64,000 nt of DNA from Metaphire vulgaris (GCA_018105865.1 CM030842.1:17679915-17743914); one strand, 5' to 3'; shown: positions 23,901 to 35,785, counted from the stretch's first letter. The notes: generated from the letters alone by a model not told the origin. Translations and numbers: made by a program.

Positions 23901-25118
23901 GCTTTTATACTATATTAATTTTTTTATCTGATAAATCGAAGCGTCCTGTTCTGTTGTGGGGGGGGGCATTGCATCTCTAGACGACGTCAGAGACGCTTTT
24001 TACTTTGCCTCGAGAATTTCGATTGAAAATCTCCGAAATCACAGAAAGACTTATTTCACTCATCACTCATGGGCACTTTTAGTCGATCCAAGTGCCGACT
24101 GTCTATATTTGTGACGCCATTGTTGACATCTTCATCGGCTGCTGCAGAGAATTCAGGCTGTCATCAAATGTTACAACCAGACAGTTTTTACGCCCATCGT
24201 TTTATTTGGGTATTTTTGAAAGCGGAAATCGTTTGAGATTTGCCATTGTCCAGGGCCCAAGGATTCCAAGGTGGTTGGTCTGGCTACGCCAACACTCAGT
24301 CCTCCAATAAAACCCTAATCGCCTGAATTTGCCAAACGTTAGCGTCGCATGTAATCACAACGCAGGATATTTGTTTTCCCGGCAAATAATTAATTCGCTT
24401 GTTCGTTGTTCTCAGAAGACCTGTCATCGATTTCGTGGGAGAAATATTTTGTCACCGGAGGTCTTCTGTCGCTCGTCGTCATCGTCCTCATCATTGTTGC
24501 CATCATGTGCAGAAATCGTCGGATTGACAGAAAAAGCAAATCAGAAAGTGAGTTTCGAGAGTCGTTCTTTGAAATTAAGTCACACTTTCCTACAAAAGAT
24601 AATATATGGAACAGAATCGGATGGTTATAGACCTACTCTATAATGGAGGCTCGATGGCGCTGTAGAAATTAATACGAAGCAATAGACATGATAAGACTGC
24701 CACGAAATTCTTATTCTTATGTGTAAATCTTTAGATATTTGTTGAAGACTGTTTTGATTTAATTCTGAATTTTGCAGCTCAGTGTAAAATCTTCCAATTT
24801 TCAGGAGTCGTTACTCCGTTCGCAGATAACATGTACTATTCTGGTCAAGTGATAACCAATGGAATTTACGAGGAAATAGCTGACAATAATTGTCCGCAGG
24901 TTGCAGAACATTCTTCGTCGGGTTCCGTCCCAGGAGCCAAACTGCCTTTGGCCGGAAGATCACTGGAGCGGAGTCCGCATGCTCTCAACCGTCCACTTCC
25001 GTATCCTGATCATTACACGGATCCATTGGGAGGAGAGTCCCCTTATCTGGTCCCGAGAGAGGAAGAGAGGACTTCCTCAGTCAATACCCAACAAGCTCAT
25101 TCAAAAGGAACCTTTTGA
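18954..25118 (+). CDS. SUEL-lectin/CUB-like transmembrane receptor, gene C
   Basis: Exons: 18954-19020 (signal peptide beginning MNSRQFAIISFCFCLNCACF), 19250-19576 (one SUEL lectin domain with all eight cysteines and core GRMLNGSGC), 20480-20881 (CUB-like domain: TSSSGYLS start, CPW, GQTVTLTLLDF), a disrupted 144-nt exon 21668-22038, 23563-23679 (poly-Ser stalk from a TCT repeat), 24416-24547 (transmembrane helix GLLSLVVIVLIIVAIMC followed by RNRRIDRKSK) and 24805-25118 (tail, TGA). Every internal intron is phase 1. The protein is 452 residues without, or 500 with, the disrupted exon. The tail contains GIYEEI, identical to the preferred Src SH2 ligand YEEI, plus YYSG, YPDHY and YLVP. A 219-bp MITE breaks the 144-nt exon; because it is phase 1-1, skipping it keeps the frame. 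Introns hold four further MITEs. Function as a recognition receptor is inferred. Confidence 0.8.
19834..20231. mobile_element. 398-bp MITE with GGGGCTGTC ends
   Basis: It begins GGGGCTGTCCATTAATTACG and ends CATAATAGACAGCCCC. The repeated subterminal block AGTTGTTGACA...GGGGG...GTCAA occurs near both ends in the same orientation. The flanks share only AAA, so target-site length is ambiguous and I do not assign a superfamily. It lies in an intron of gene C. Confidence 0.65.
20904..20953. repeat. (TC)n microsatellite
   Basis: It begins 22 bp after the donor (20882) of the CUB-like exon of gene C. Confidence 0.95.
21107..21297. mobile_element. hAT-like MITE, 191 bp, perfect TSD (family D, copy 1)
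   Basis: Ends CAGTGGCGGCTC and GAGCCGCCACTG. The octamer GAAGAGAT flanks it exactly (21099-21106 and 21298-21305). The same family occurs inverted at 22159. Confidence 0.9.
21778..21996. mobile_element. hAT-like MITE, 219 bp, inserted in a gene C exon
   Basis: Ends CAGAGGCGTAGCTAG and CTAGCTACGCCCCTG. The flanking octamers CCTGTCCT (21770-21777) and TCTGTCCC (21997-22004) match at 6 of 8. Excising the element and one flanking octamer rejoins an open, phase 1-1 exon of 144 nt. A fragment of the same family (CCCCGGGCGCC...GGGGGGCGCC) lies near 25807-25852. Confidence 0.85.
22159..22348. mobile_element. hAT-like MITE, 190 bp, perfect TSD (family D, copy 2, inverted)
   Basis: Ends CAGTGGCGGCTCC and GAGCCGCCACTG. 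The octamer TTCCTAAT flanks it exactly (22151-22158 and 22349-22356). The interior is the reverse complement of the copy at 21107-21297. Confidence 0.9.
23336..23405. mobile_element. Short hAT-like MITE, 70 bp
   Basis: Ends CAGGAGCGTACCCATGG and CCATACCATAAGTACGCCACTG. The flanking octamers CACAGGTG and CATAGGTG match at 7 of 8. Confidence 0.65.
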
Positions 25119-25356
25119 GAATATTTGATCAAAGTGCTATTTTCGTCTTCTGTAAAGTAGTGCTCATCATCCCGTTAACTTTTGACCCCCCTCCCCCGGG
25201 AGAAACAGAAAACAAATGTCACACGAGGACAATTATATTATCACGGGTTCTTATTGAATGTGGGTTCAATAATTAAATATATGTTCGTAATGTTATCTTC
25301 ACTTTATCATTTGAACTGAATCTGTCGATTAACATCACAGATAAACCAAGTCCATG

Positions 25357-25648
25357 CAGGCACGCCCGAAGTGGGGGTGCAGGGGAGTCACCCCTGGAAA
25401 AATTCAGGGGGTACAATGCACCCCCCTGGAAAGAGGAGGTTTTCACCCCCTCTGCACCCCCTGAATCCTGAAAAACAGGGGGTGCAGAGGGGTGCAGAGT
25501 GTACAGACGACCTTTTTTGCTTGTCAAGCTATTTTGAAGGTAAATTCTAGCGTTGGAGACCTTTGTTTGCTTGTCAAGGATTTGAAAGAGAAAATTTCAC
25601 TTTGAAAAAATCTGCACCCCCTGACCAAAATTCGTTCCGGCGGATCTG
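25357..25648. mobile_element. hAT-like MITE, 292 bp, perfect TSD (family I)
   Basis: Ends CAGGCACGCCCGAAG and TTCCGGCGGATCTG, with several GGGGTGCA/TGCACCCC blocks inside. The octamer AGTCCATG flanks it exactly (25349-25356 and 25649-25656). A second copy lies at 55284-55528 and degraded relatives near 13046 and 13679. It sits just 3' of gene C. Confidence 0.85.
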
Positions 25649-25656
25649 AGTCCATG

Positions 25657-27205
25657 CAACATTGCAGTCAATTTTGCTGATGAAAGCGTTTGAACATGGA
25701 CTACTAGTAGGCCCTAGTCCATGGTTTGAAGCCTCTAGTAGGCCCTAGTCCATGGTTTGAAGCCTGTTTCGCTCGTTAGCATCTCATGTTTCACCTGTAG
25801 CATACGTGGGGGCGGTGGCCCCGGGCGCCAACCGGATGGGGGGCGCCAAATTAACTCAGCGACCTTTTGTAGTCATATTCCCGTATCGTGATCTTATATC
25901 GCACTTATATGAGTGTTCACTTAGTGAATGACTTAATGTGCGTTAACAACCATGTAATAATAACAATCCCATCGCCCATACAAGTAGCTTGTCGAAGTTG
26001 TCGGTTTTGGACGATTTTCACCAGCATCTGTCTTCTCGCCAGGCGTTCCACTGACGTCACTGCAGTGGAAATTTCGGCCCAATCGGGTTTGTATTTGTTC
26101 ACTTTTTAACAAAGCACTTCTCACATTTTCTCGATTTTACTGGAAAGAGTAATTTATTTATTTGAAATCTTTTGAGCACTCTTTGTAAGCGCAATAGACT
26201 TCGTCCAGAGGGGATCTTCGTCATTTTTGCACCAATTGAAGTCCATTCGATGCCTTCGATGAATTTGCACTTGGACTTGAAAGTGAAAGAAACAGACTTT
26301 GCACTTTAGTTGAATCGAAAGTGTCCATGTCTCTGTAGTTTAGCACAACATCTCTATACTGTAGCTCTTGAAGATGTTGAACCGAAAAGGGAAGTTCAGA
26401 AGGTTAAAGGTACAAAATTTCAACAAATACGTGAACTGAATGTCACTGGATGACATTCGACCCAATCCACCTGTCTATTTAAACCGGATTTCATTGCTTT
26501 CACATGACGAAGACTTAAGCATCATTTCTACAGAAATAAAAGGACTGACGCTGATTCTAATTCATGAACCAATTAACAGATTAGGGAAATCCGATACCAG
26601 CGCCACTGCTGCTGCAGAATTAACAGGCGTCCGCTTATATAAGGCATACATTAGCCCCCTACAATGTTCTCAATAGACGAATATGCAGTAGAACTGGCAA
26701 AATAGCAGAGAATACGTTTAATTAAAAGCTAAGCCATAAAATATTACAATATCAAATTCTTTAAAATATCTTCAGCTATGTTCTTTAAAATCATAACACT
26801 TCAAACAATTCGAACTTCAACAGTCCATACGTAAATGCATGCGCTGTAATAACGATTACGTAATCCGCCTAAACATAAATTATTGAGATTTTGAAAATAC
26901 TGTAGATTTCAACAGAGAAGTTCTGCATTTAAAGGCTTGAATAAAAAGCAAAACTTCTGGAGATTTGAAATTATAAATAATTTGTTGTATAACTGTCTAA
27001 TGAATATCTTTTCTCTTTGGCCATCTATGGTCTCGAGTACAACCGAACAGCGTGACCATAATTCATCTGTCATTGCATCAGGAAACAGACCAGCGACAGA
27101 GACAGAGACACGCGACTGAACTCTTTCTGCAGAGAAAATACTTCCTGAAGTCTTTTTGGTGAATTCGTGATCGAGTGACAACATCCCTTCCGTCGTCTCG
27201 CTCAC
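25657..27205. other. Intergenic, no gene recognised
   Basis: It contains a direct duplication of AGTAGGCCCTAGTCCATGG (two copies, about 25708-25756) and a fragment of the 21778 MITE family near 25807. An ATG open frame of 78 codons at 26440-26676 has no recognisable domain. It ends at the 3' end of the sterol reductase gene. Confidence 0.5.
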
Positions 27206-28717
27206 CTAGAATAAGTACGGAATAATCTTGTAAGGTACTCGGCGACAGTATTCGTCCCAGTATTTTCCGTACTTGTGACTGCATTTCGTGTCGTCGCGAA
27301 AGGTACGGTGAATGAGGAGAATGACGAGCCAGATGAAGTAAGAATACGGCATCACGTGACGAAACATTGCCGGCGACGACCAGAGAAAGGCCAGACCTAG
27401 TTCCGGAATGTAGTGGAAATGACGAGCAATGCCCCAATAGCCAGACACTAGAAGGATGCTGGTCTTCATCTGTCCGTTCTCCAGCCGGTACTCTGCCCTG
27501 ATGACCTCTGCCCTTCGACCCCAGATGAGACACTGTCCGTTGGTCCTACGGACGTCCAGCTTCTGTTTGTCCGCCAGATAGTTGACTACGCAGCAGAGCA
27601 GACCGAGCGAGAAGATGGCTGTGCTCAAGACCCAGCCGAGGCCAGCCGACTGGTCGGCAAAGTACATGCTGACCGATGCGTAGAGACCGGGGATGTAGGC
27701 GAGGCAGCCCCAGCAGATGTAGAATCCAGCGCGGTCGAGCATTATGTCGATGGTGTTCATGTAACCGGACTCCCACCAGAAGAACTTGGTGAAGTAGATC
27801 AGCTGAAGGGCAGCAGAGACCCAGGGACCATCTATGAAGCCGTACAGTTCGTAATTCTTGAGGGCGAATACGCAGACGAGGAGCGCCCAGACAGTCATTC
27901 CGAAGCGACAGTTGGTGAAGACTTTGATGTCGACGCCAAACACCCGAGGATAGAGTTCCGTTCCCCAATAGTAGTCGAAGACCACGTTGCCCGAAGTGCC
28001 ACAGTCGCTGGTCGATGGCATAAGCAGACCCTTCAGATGCAGGAAGAAGCAGAGCACGTGACTGAAGACGGTCAGAGTCCCGAGACATTCGTCGAAATGG
28101 TCGTAGACAATCGTCACCGAGTACGGAGTGAACAGCTTCAGGCCGATCGCCAGCGTCCAGAAGGCGACCATCGTGATGGCGTAGCACGTGAAGCCGTTGT
28201 CCTTGTAGATCGGGACGTTTCCATTTGGCGTGACAGGGCCCCGAGACTGCGGTCCGGGAACGATGATCATCAGCACCAAAGCCCACAGAAGATATCCGAC
28301 GATGATGGCGACCGATAGAGGGCTGGCGATGTGGATGTCCAGCCAGATCTTCGTCACTCCTTCGTAGATTCCGTCGGAAGTCAGACGATCGAACAGAACG
28401 AAGAAGCTGCCTCTGCACTTGGCCGCAGTGTACCAAAGCAGAACGACGAGATTCGGCGAAAAGAACATCAGAAACAGCGGAACCAGGGTACGAAACAGAC
28501 ACTGCCTCACCGCTCCTCCACAGGACTTCGTCGTCGTCGTCGTCGTCGTCTTCATCATCATCGCCGCAGAGCACGTCTTTGCAGCACTCTCTGACCTTCC
28601 GTTGTCCACTGCAGCGCTCTCCCCACGCACAGACACATCGCCCGAGTGGCACTCAGCAGACACGCCGTTACTCGACGACTCATTCGCTAGATGGCGTCTC
28701 ATCTTCTCTAAAATCAT
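27206..28717 (-). CDS. DHCR7: 7-dehydrocholesterol reductase (sterol Delta7-reductase)
   Basis: An uninterrupted 503-residue protein from the ATG at 28717 to TAG at 27206-27208; a second ATG at 28702 is also possible. It is a multi-span ER membrane protein of the ERG4/ERG24 sterol reductase family. Seen in the sequence: FFWWESGYMNTIDI (central block), TNGQCLIWGR, LLVSGYWGIARHFHYIPE and the C-terminal KYGKYWDEYCRRVPYKIIPY. The ARHF(N/H)Y form, rather than the VRHPNY of Delta14-reductases and lamin B receptor, favours DHCR7. Family function is NADPH-dependent reduction of the sterol C7-C8 double bond, the last step to cholesterol. The N-terminal 75 residues are low complexity, with a poly-Thr run from an ACG-type microsatellite, and not conserved. 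No intron interrupts the frame, although TAG is followed at once by GTGAGC, a possible 3'UTR splice donor. Confidence 0.93.
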   Translation of the reverse strand: MILEKMRRHLANESSSNGVSAECHSGDVSVRGESAAVDNGRSESAAKTCSAAMMMKTTTTTTTKSCGGAVRQCLFRTLVPLFLMFFSPNLVVLLWYTAAKCRGSFFVLFDRLTSDGIYEGVTKIWLDIHIASPLSVAIIVGYLLWALVLMIIVPGPQSRGPVTPNGNVPIYKDNGFTCYAITMVAFWTLAIGLKLFTPYSVTIVYDHFDECLGTLTVFSHVLCFFLHLKGLLMPSTSDCGTSGNVVFDYYWGTELYPRVFGVDIKVFTNCRFGMTVWALLVCVFALKNYELYGFIDGPWVSAALQLIYFTKFFWWESGYMNTIDIMLDRAGFYICWGCLAYIPGLYASVSMYFADQSAGLGWVLSTAIFSLGLLCCVVNYLADKQKLDVRRTNGQCLIWGRRAEVIRAEYRLENGQMKTSILLVSGYWGIARHFHYIPELGLAFLWSSPAMFRHVMPYSYFIWLVILLIHRTFRDDTKCSHKYGKYWDEYCRRVPYKIIPYLF

Positions 28718-28747
28718 CAAATACAAAGACTACTCGTAACCTCATTT

Positions 28748-28808
<61 letters not shown>

Positions 28809-28957
28809 TGATTGCAAGTGGTTTAGGAGGCTAAGTAAGTATGTGTGAAAACCACTGATGTAACCATCTGCATTCAATATATCCTAGTTTATCGAGATAG
28901 CTTTTGAATACACAAACACTTAATCATCGTCGTCGTCGTCGTCGTCGTCGTCGTCAT
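28748..28957. repeat. (AAT)n and (CGT)n microsatellites upstream of DHCR7
   Basis: An AAT tract at 28748-28806, starting 31 bp beyond the DHCR7 start codon, and a CGT tract at 28928-28957. The region between, presumably the 5'UTR or promoter of DHCR7, has no clear TATA box. Confidence 0.9.
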
Positions 28958-29821
28958 TGTTCGCAGCAGCATGTTTTATATTTGTAGTTGCTGTATGTTA
29001 CGAGGCAAAGCACATCGTAACTGTTTCATAATATAATCGTTTCGTGGCATTCAGCTCCTACAAATGAAACAGCCTGAACATAAGTGTGTCGGGGCTAAAT
29101 TTCCACAGAGTTTCATCAAGACTGGTCAAAATTTGACAAAGCTATGGCTAAAATAGAATGGTGCGTGATTTATTGGCTCACAGTGTAGATAAGTAATAAT
29201 CATTGTGCGGTGTAACTTAACGACGCTGATGAAAATGTTTCGTATACAGATGCGTTCTATTCTCCATCCACCGTTTCACTGTCTTTCTTGTAAATTCCAT
29301 GTTGGAATTCAATGTTAATTTTCATTTGTGAATAATTCATGATTCTGTAATAGCGCCCTCTGCCGCCGCCCTTTATCCGTCTCTGTCTAGTGCGGGTAAC
29401 GTGCCATGCATTTTGCCCTATCAGAGTAATTTAATCAACTGCGCTCTTTTATGAGGTCACGGGTTCAAAAGCCAAATTTTCCAATCCGGAACTAAAATTA
29501 GATCAGGTGACAGAGGCGTTGAAACAGATGCTGTCGGTTGTCAGATTAAGATGATTGGCCTTTGTGGCCTCTATAGGCCTCCGTAGACCAGAAAAACAGA
29601 ACACGCGCTAAAGAGGTGACGAGGTCAAAGAGTTCGAATATTAATTAAGAGCAGACAAAGAGACGGAGGCTGAGCAAAGAGCAGCTTTACTCTCCCAGTT
29701 TACAATCGATATTTCAATGCTACTATTACGTCTAAGAATTCTCAACATCCAACAGTCATTCCGGCATGCAGTCATTCATTAGGCAGTCGCTTCTTCCAAG
29801 TTCCAAGTGGTAGTCTAAATC

Positions 29822-30102
29822 CAGTGTTTATTCTAACCACCTAGACATTGGGGGGGGGAGTTTAATATGTTTGGGGGACAACGTTTCTCATGTTTGACAA
29901 TCAAAAAGGTCATCCTTATTTATGTTTCCTTCTCAAAATACCTGACAAGCAAAAAAAGGTTATTGTATTTTTCCATTTCGAAATACCTGACGAGCAAATA
30001 AAAAGGTCATCCTTATATTTTCCCTCTCCCCGTCGTCAAATTTTTGGGGGAAATTTCTAACTGGGGGAATTCCCTCCCAGAGAAGGCCTAGAATAAACAC
30101 GG
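29822..30102. mobile_element. hAT-like MITE, 281 bp, perfect TSD
   Basis: Ends CAGTGTTTATTCTA and TAGAATAAACACGG. The octamer TCTAAATC flanks it exactly (29814-29821 and 30103-30110). Direct sub-repeats of AATACCTGACAAGCAAAAA-type occur inside. The stretch 28958-29821 holds no recognised gene. Confidence 0.88.
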
Positions 30103-30337
30103 TCTAAATCAAAGCGCCTGGCAATCGTCCAATCGTCTACGATGACCAAAGAAAGACAAAGGCGAATGAAAATGGTGAATGCCTTCAGAACTTGCCCTTT
30201 GCCCTCGGATGGGCAAGAGAGAGGGCAGGGACCCCGCCAGATGCCCTCGATGTCCCGGCATTAAGAGACGGCGCCAAATCAGACATGGATATGGGTCCAT
30301 TTTTTTAAACACAAGCCATCACTATTCAAACCCAACC

Positions 30338-30570
30338 CACGATATCAAATGGGTTACTTTACCCAACCCAACCCAACCCATACATAACAATTTCTTAAAC
30401 AGCAATTGATCGTCAGCAGTTAGTGAAGAAGTGAAGCACGACTTGAAGCACTGGACTGACCTTTGGATTACAACCTCGATTCACCACGGACAATGATTCA
30501 CGACTACGATTATTCACTGAAGCGACCATCGACTGGTGCAGATGTACTACTACAATGGCGCTAAAGAAGT

Positions 30571-30643
<73 letters not shown>

Positions 30644-30890
30644 CCCAGCAAAGTAAAAGTTAATGCAAAGAATAATCACGAAAAGACGGAAACGGTTGAA
30701 ATCATAGAATTTGTTGAAACAATGAAACCATTGAAAGGCGTTGAATATTATAGCGCAACTTGATGACCATTAAATAAAAACAGATAAAATTTTGCACTAT
30801 ACATGACTTTTCTTAGCCAAACAACCCAACCCACCATAACATGGAAATTTCTGACCCAACCCAACCCATGTGTGGACCCAACCTATGTCC
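30338..30890. repeat. (ACCCA)n-rich blocks and a (CTA)n tract
   Basis: Two ACCCA-rich blocks (about 30338-30380 and 30815-30890) in the same orientation bracket a CTA tract of about 70 bp (30571-30640). No gene is visible. The two blocks share the order ACCCAACCCA...ATGG...ACCCAACCCAACCC and may be parts of one older repeat. Confidence 0.6.
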
Positions 30891-33085
30891 ATGTCTGCGC
30901 CAAACAGAAGCGAACAAAGAGTCAGAGACAAAGGCCGGGGGAAAGGCGGCGGACAAAAAACCTTGTGATGGTGAAATTTCTCTATTAGAGTAAACACAGG
31001 ATGCTGACTGACGTTGCTCGTGGCCTGAGTCAACAAACGACGAACAAACACGGCTCTGTCTCTCAACGTCCTTGTTTTCATCTGATAATAAAGGAAGTCT
31101 CCAGACAGACACACAGTGACTAAAGCCTTGCTTCTCTTTAGAGATCTCCTCTTAACTGCTTTACTCTCAAACGATTGAACTCATCTCAAGGTCACTAGAG
31201 TCGTTGAACGACCTTGACATTGGGGGCCATTCGAGAAGAACCAGGCGCTGATTTCTATTGTCACATTAAATGACGATTAGACGGCTGCCTTTCCATTTCC
31301 CTTTAACTCCCATCTTTAGCGTCTCCCTTAATACGCAATTCAAATTACCGGAATGACGTCACCGTAAATTCACACTCAAAGACAAATGCATTCATTTAGC
31401 GAAAGTCTTCGTCCTGTCGGAAACTCAGCGGTTGGGTGGCCTCACTAGCACCACAGGCAAGTAAAAAGGCAATTCAGTGCATCGGTCGATTCCCACTCAT
31501 AAAACAGAGAATAACAACAAATAGAAAAACACGCAGAAATCAATTCAAAACAGGTGCCCAACGAAAAACACCAACACAAGACATTGACACTAGAACAACA
31601 TCTGAGCTCACTAAACGGTATTCGTCGTCAGAAGAAAATCCACAGAAACGAATCGACTGAAGTCTGCAGTTGAGGCTAATTACTCGGCGTTCGTTCGTTC
31701 ACTGTATTCTCATTAGATGGCGCTTCCACAAGAAGAAACCCAGCGCCTACTATACAATAGGAATACACGGACATCGACTGGAAATGCTACGCCGCTTTTA
31801 GCCAAAGACTCTGCGCCAAAACACGAAAACATTGTCGACGAGAAACTATAAACAAACGGGTTTCATCTCATAGCACTGCGTTCAGCAGCCCATCCCAACC
31901 GAGCGATATGCCTCTCGTAGCGAAGGCGGACGAGAGAAGGAGAGAAAGAGGAGATGAAATGAAGAGGGAGAAGGGAAGGCAGTAGCGTATGATCGTTTTT
32001 AAAGATCTACTTAGGTTTCATGAGTCCTTGCGTCGATAAAAACCCAATTGTTCCAGGTTCATTCTCCTTCCCTCCCCTCCTTCTACTCCTCTCCTCCTCC
32101 TCATCCTCCCCTCCTCCATCTCCTCCCCACTCTCCTTCTCCACCTCCGGCTGGGTGGAGTGATAAGAAGCAGAAGCAGCCTTCAGATAGTGAGGAGATTT
32201 TGAGCCGCCAAAAACGTTACCATGGTGATGAGATTCTGACTGTAGCCAGATAATTCTATAAATAGACACACTGTAGACAGGACTTGAGAGCATCGACTCC
32301 TGGCCTTCTCGCCATCACCCTCCTCCTCCTCCCTCCTCTGCGTGTCTAGTTTCCTTCATCCTAAGTACACTAAGTGTGTTCCTAATGTGGCTGAATGTGC
32401 GCTCATGAGTGAGAATGCAACAAAAACTACATTGGCATTTGCTGCCGTCGTCGTCGTCGTCGTCGTCGTAATCATCTATGCAAAGGGAAATGGAATCCGG
32501 TGCTAAAGGAATCTAATAGAACATTTATTATAAAACTCATTCATTAAGAATGTTCTGTCGTCTGCTGTCCCTTGATTTCGTCTTCATATTGGACACCGTC
32601 CAGACTCCATTCGCCTCCAATCCGTCCATTTGGACAGCAGCAGCAGCAGCAGCAGACCGAGTGAGAACAGCGCTGACAACATTCCGTTATCTTCGTCTCT
32701 TCTTCGTCTTCTTCGTTGGCATTGGCCGTTGTCTCTGCTCTGTGTCATTTCAATTGCAGCAGAATTTTCATAAATGATCATCATGCAAAGTTTCTGAAGA
32801 TTACAACTTGGTCAGAGTGTACATTAAGGTGCATACTCTCAATGTCCTTTGCAAATAAGGAAAAGAAATAGGATGTCAATGGCTGAAGGTCACAGGGTCA
32901 TGACCTTTGATAAAATTAACTCCAGAAACTCAGCTGCAGTCAAAAACAAGTGCTTACTGTTGACGCTACACAAGCTGCTAAAAACAATGCTCATTGTTAA
33001 TCTGCGCAGCGGCAAAACTATACTGTACTTGCAAATGATTTTAGACGGTACTAAAGGCGAAGCCTATATCAGAGCTAGAGAGACT

Positions 33086-33131
<46 letters not shown>

Positions 33132-33418
33132 GAGGACGGAGAGGAGGAGAGTGACATCAAGCGTCAACATTAAAAAATTAATTAAGAAGCCAAGACATGA
33201 AGTTAAGTCCGCATTGACTTTCTATTGATGGCCGTCGTTTAAACTGAAGACAGATAATAATTAATCTGACCTGATGCAAAATCAAACGCCCATTTCACAG
33301 CAGATGTTACTGACAAGAGGGCTGAACATCTCTCATCAAAACTCATCACTAGACCACACTATCATCCTCTCAAAACACCACAAGCCACACGAGACAAACC
33401 GACTATCTGTAGACGCCC

Positions 33419-33456
<38 letters not shown>

Positions 33457-34199
33457 AGAGTGCGCCATCACTTGAATATCTCTAGACAGAGAGAGAGACT
33501 CACCGCATCAACGGCATATTGCAAGAGAAGCATTTGAAAGGCAACGGTCCGAGTAGACTCACATTATGACCAGTTTCAATAATAACGATAAAATAATGGA
33601 AATAAATGTTGCTGCCACAGTTCATGAACAACTGGACACAGATTCCGATGATGTCCCTCCATTTGCAATCACAGCCACTCGCTCAACAGAGATGCGAATA
33701 GTGGTAACACAATTTCAAAATTTTATTTAATTTATTAATTAATCACATTAACGTCGTTGAGGAAGCATATTTAAATTCTACGCAGATTTCCTTCTCCCAG
33801 ACGGGGCATCATAGCTCACACTAATCTCTACAGTCAGCTTTGAATAGCGAACATACAAGGCAAGACTCGTTTCGCCAGAGGACCCAGCAGAGACTTTCGA
33901 CCAATGTTCCATTTGTGGGGAATTTTGGTTTTGAGCCATTCGACCCTTTCTGTTGCCTTTTCAAAATCAATCCCTGATCAGGACACCCACGGAGTATCTT
34001 AGAAGTTTCGAGAACCAGCGACATCTGTTCTGATGCGCACAGGAATAGTTCTTTCACGACAGCGACATCATCCTTCTATCATCCGACTGGATTTTTAACA
34101 CCGCCACCTTCCGACCGACCGTCATTGACATGTCAGCGTTGTCAAAGCGCTTTTGATTTTGGTTTTGGTTTTAACTGTTACAGCGCTATATAAATCGTC
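30891..34199. other. Intergenic, no confident gene
   Basis: Contains pyrimidine-rich CTC tracts (32050-32150), a TATAAATA box at about 32254 (+), a CGT tract (32445-32468), an ACAG tract (33093-33130) and a CA tract (33421-33453). A short ATG open frame of 54 codons at 33566-33730 has normal composition (QLDTDSDDVPPFAITATR) but no recognised domain. None is called as a gene. Confidence 0.45.
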
Positions 34200-34307
<108 letters not shown>

Positions 34308-34441
34308 GTTGATTATACTGTCTGAGGACATCGAATGGAAGATGATTAATTGATTAATCGTCTTTTCACTTAGAAACCTATGCCATCGTCTTCTGCGTAT
34401 CGCTAGCTCCTAAGCCCCTAAGCACAAACAAGCCTTTGGAT

Positions 34442-34692
<251 letters not shown>

Positions 34693-34930
34693 AGATCTCT
34701 CTGGAAAAAAAAAAAAGGCTCTAAGTGAAACCATTCTGGTTTCTGGTTGTGCAAATCAACAGTTGTTCTGTTTCTCTTTTCGACATCCACTGAATTCTCT
34801 GAATAGAGAACGAGATTCGTTTTAACAGTAAACCTTCTGTCGATGTCTTTCCGGAAAGTGACGGTGCTTCTAAACCTCTTTATGCTGCACTGAATACATG
34901 CTTTGAGTAACGATGGTCTTGACGGAAAGT

Positions 34931-34931
34931 A

Positions 34932-34978
<47 letters not shown>
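34931..34978. repeat. (TA)n microsatellite
   Basis: A perfect TA tract. The stretch 34979-37600 has no confident gene. A tRNA-like patch at about 35127-35165 and a B-box-like GGGTTCAAGCCC near 36740 may be SINE remnants, and an open frame at 36465-36662 is unrecognised. Confidence 0.9.
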
Positions 34979-34979
<1 letters not shown>

Positions 34980-35785
34980 TTATGCTATTTGATTAAAACA
35001 GACACCTGACATACAGTAGTATCGTTCACACCTAAGTCCTTAAAATACATTAGAAATAAGAGAATGGTTACTGACCTCCTCCTCCTACTCCTCCTGTGTT
35101 TCCGACTGAAGCCTGGAATTCTTTCTGGTTGGCACAGTCGCTAAGCGCGCTTGGGTCCCTGTCTGGACTGTGCCGTTGTGCTGCCCCAGAGGGTTGCTCA
35201 TCCTCTGATGGCTTTATTGATCCTCCGATGCACAGCTCAGCCTAGCATTAGCATAACACAGACACGAATGACACTCTGGCCATAGACAGACACACTGAAC
35301 AGCCACATCAGAAGCAGTTTATCCACAAAAAGACTTCAGTCGTTTTCTTTTGTTTTTTATGCTTTGAGCTTTGTAAAGAACTTCATTGAGAGACAATGAA
35401 GCGCTTTATTTTCAAAAGTATTCTAGTTTTTTTGTTAAGCGATCAAGGAGGCCATTGCACACGAGTAGTTTGAGGTAATGTAATCGACGTAATTTGACAG
35501 CTTAATTCCTACAAATTACATTTCTCGTCCTCAATCCTGTTCAGTCCTGTGACCAACTGGTTGCTCTCTGTGTGTGTGCATATTTTGTCCGGCATTCATT
35601 ATGGCGACCCTTCTTGGTAGACAGCTACTGAAGCCTCACTGTCTGTCGCCGCTAGCATGCAGGAGCACAGCGAACCTTGACACATTGCACCTACCATTTT
35701 AACTTCCACTCCGTGCTGGCAGAAAAGTAACTATCTGAGAATTATATTAGGCCTAATGAGACCAGTACATAGGAAGACTTGAAAC

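Noticed and set aside
27546..28652. 368-codon minus-strand frame overlapping DHCR7
   Set aside because: It is a frame-shifted shadow of the DHCR7 coding sequence.
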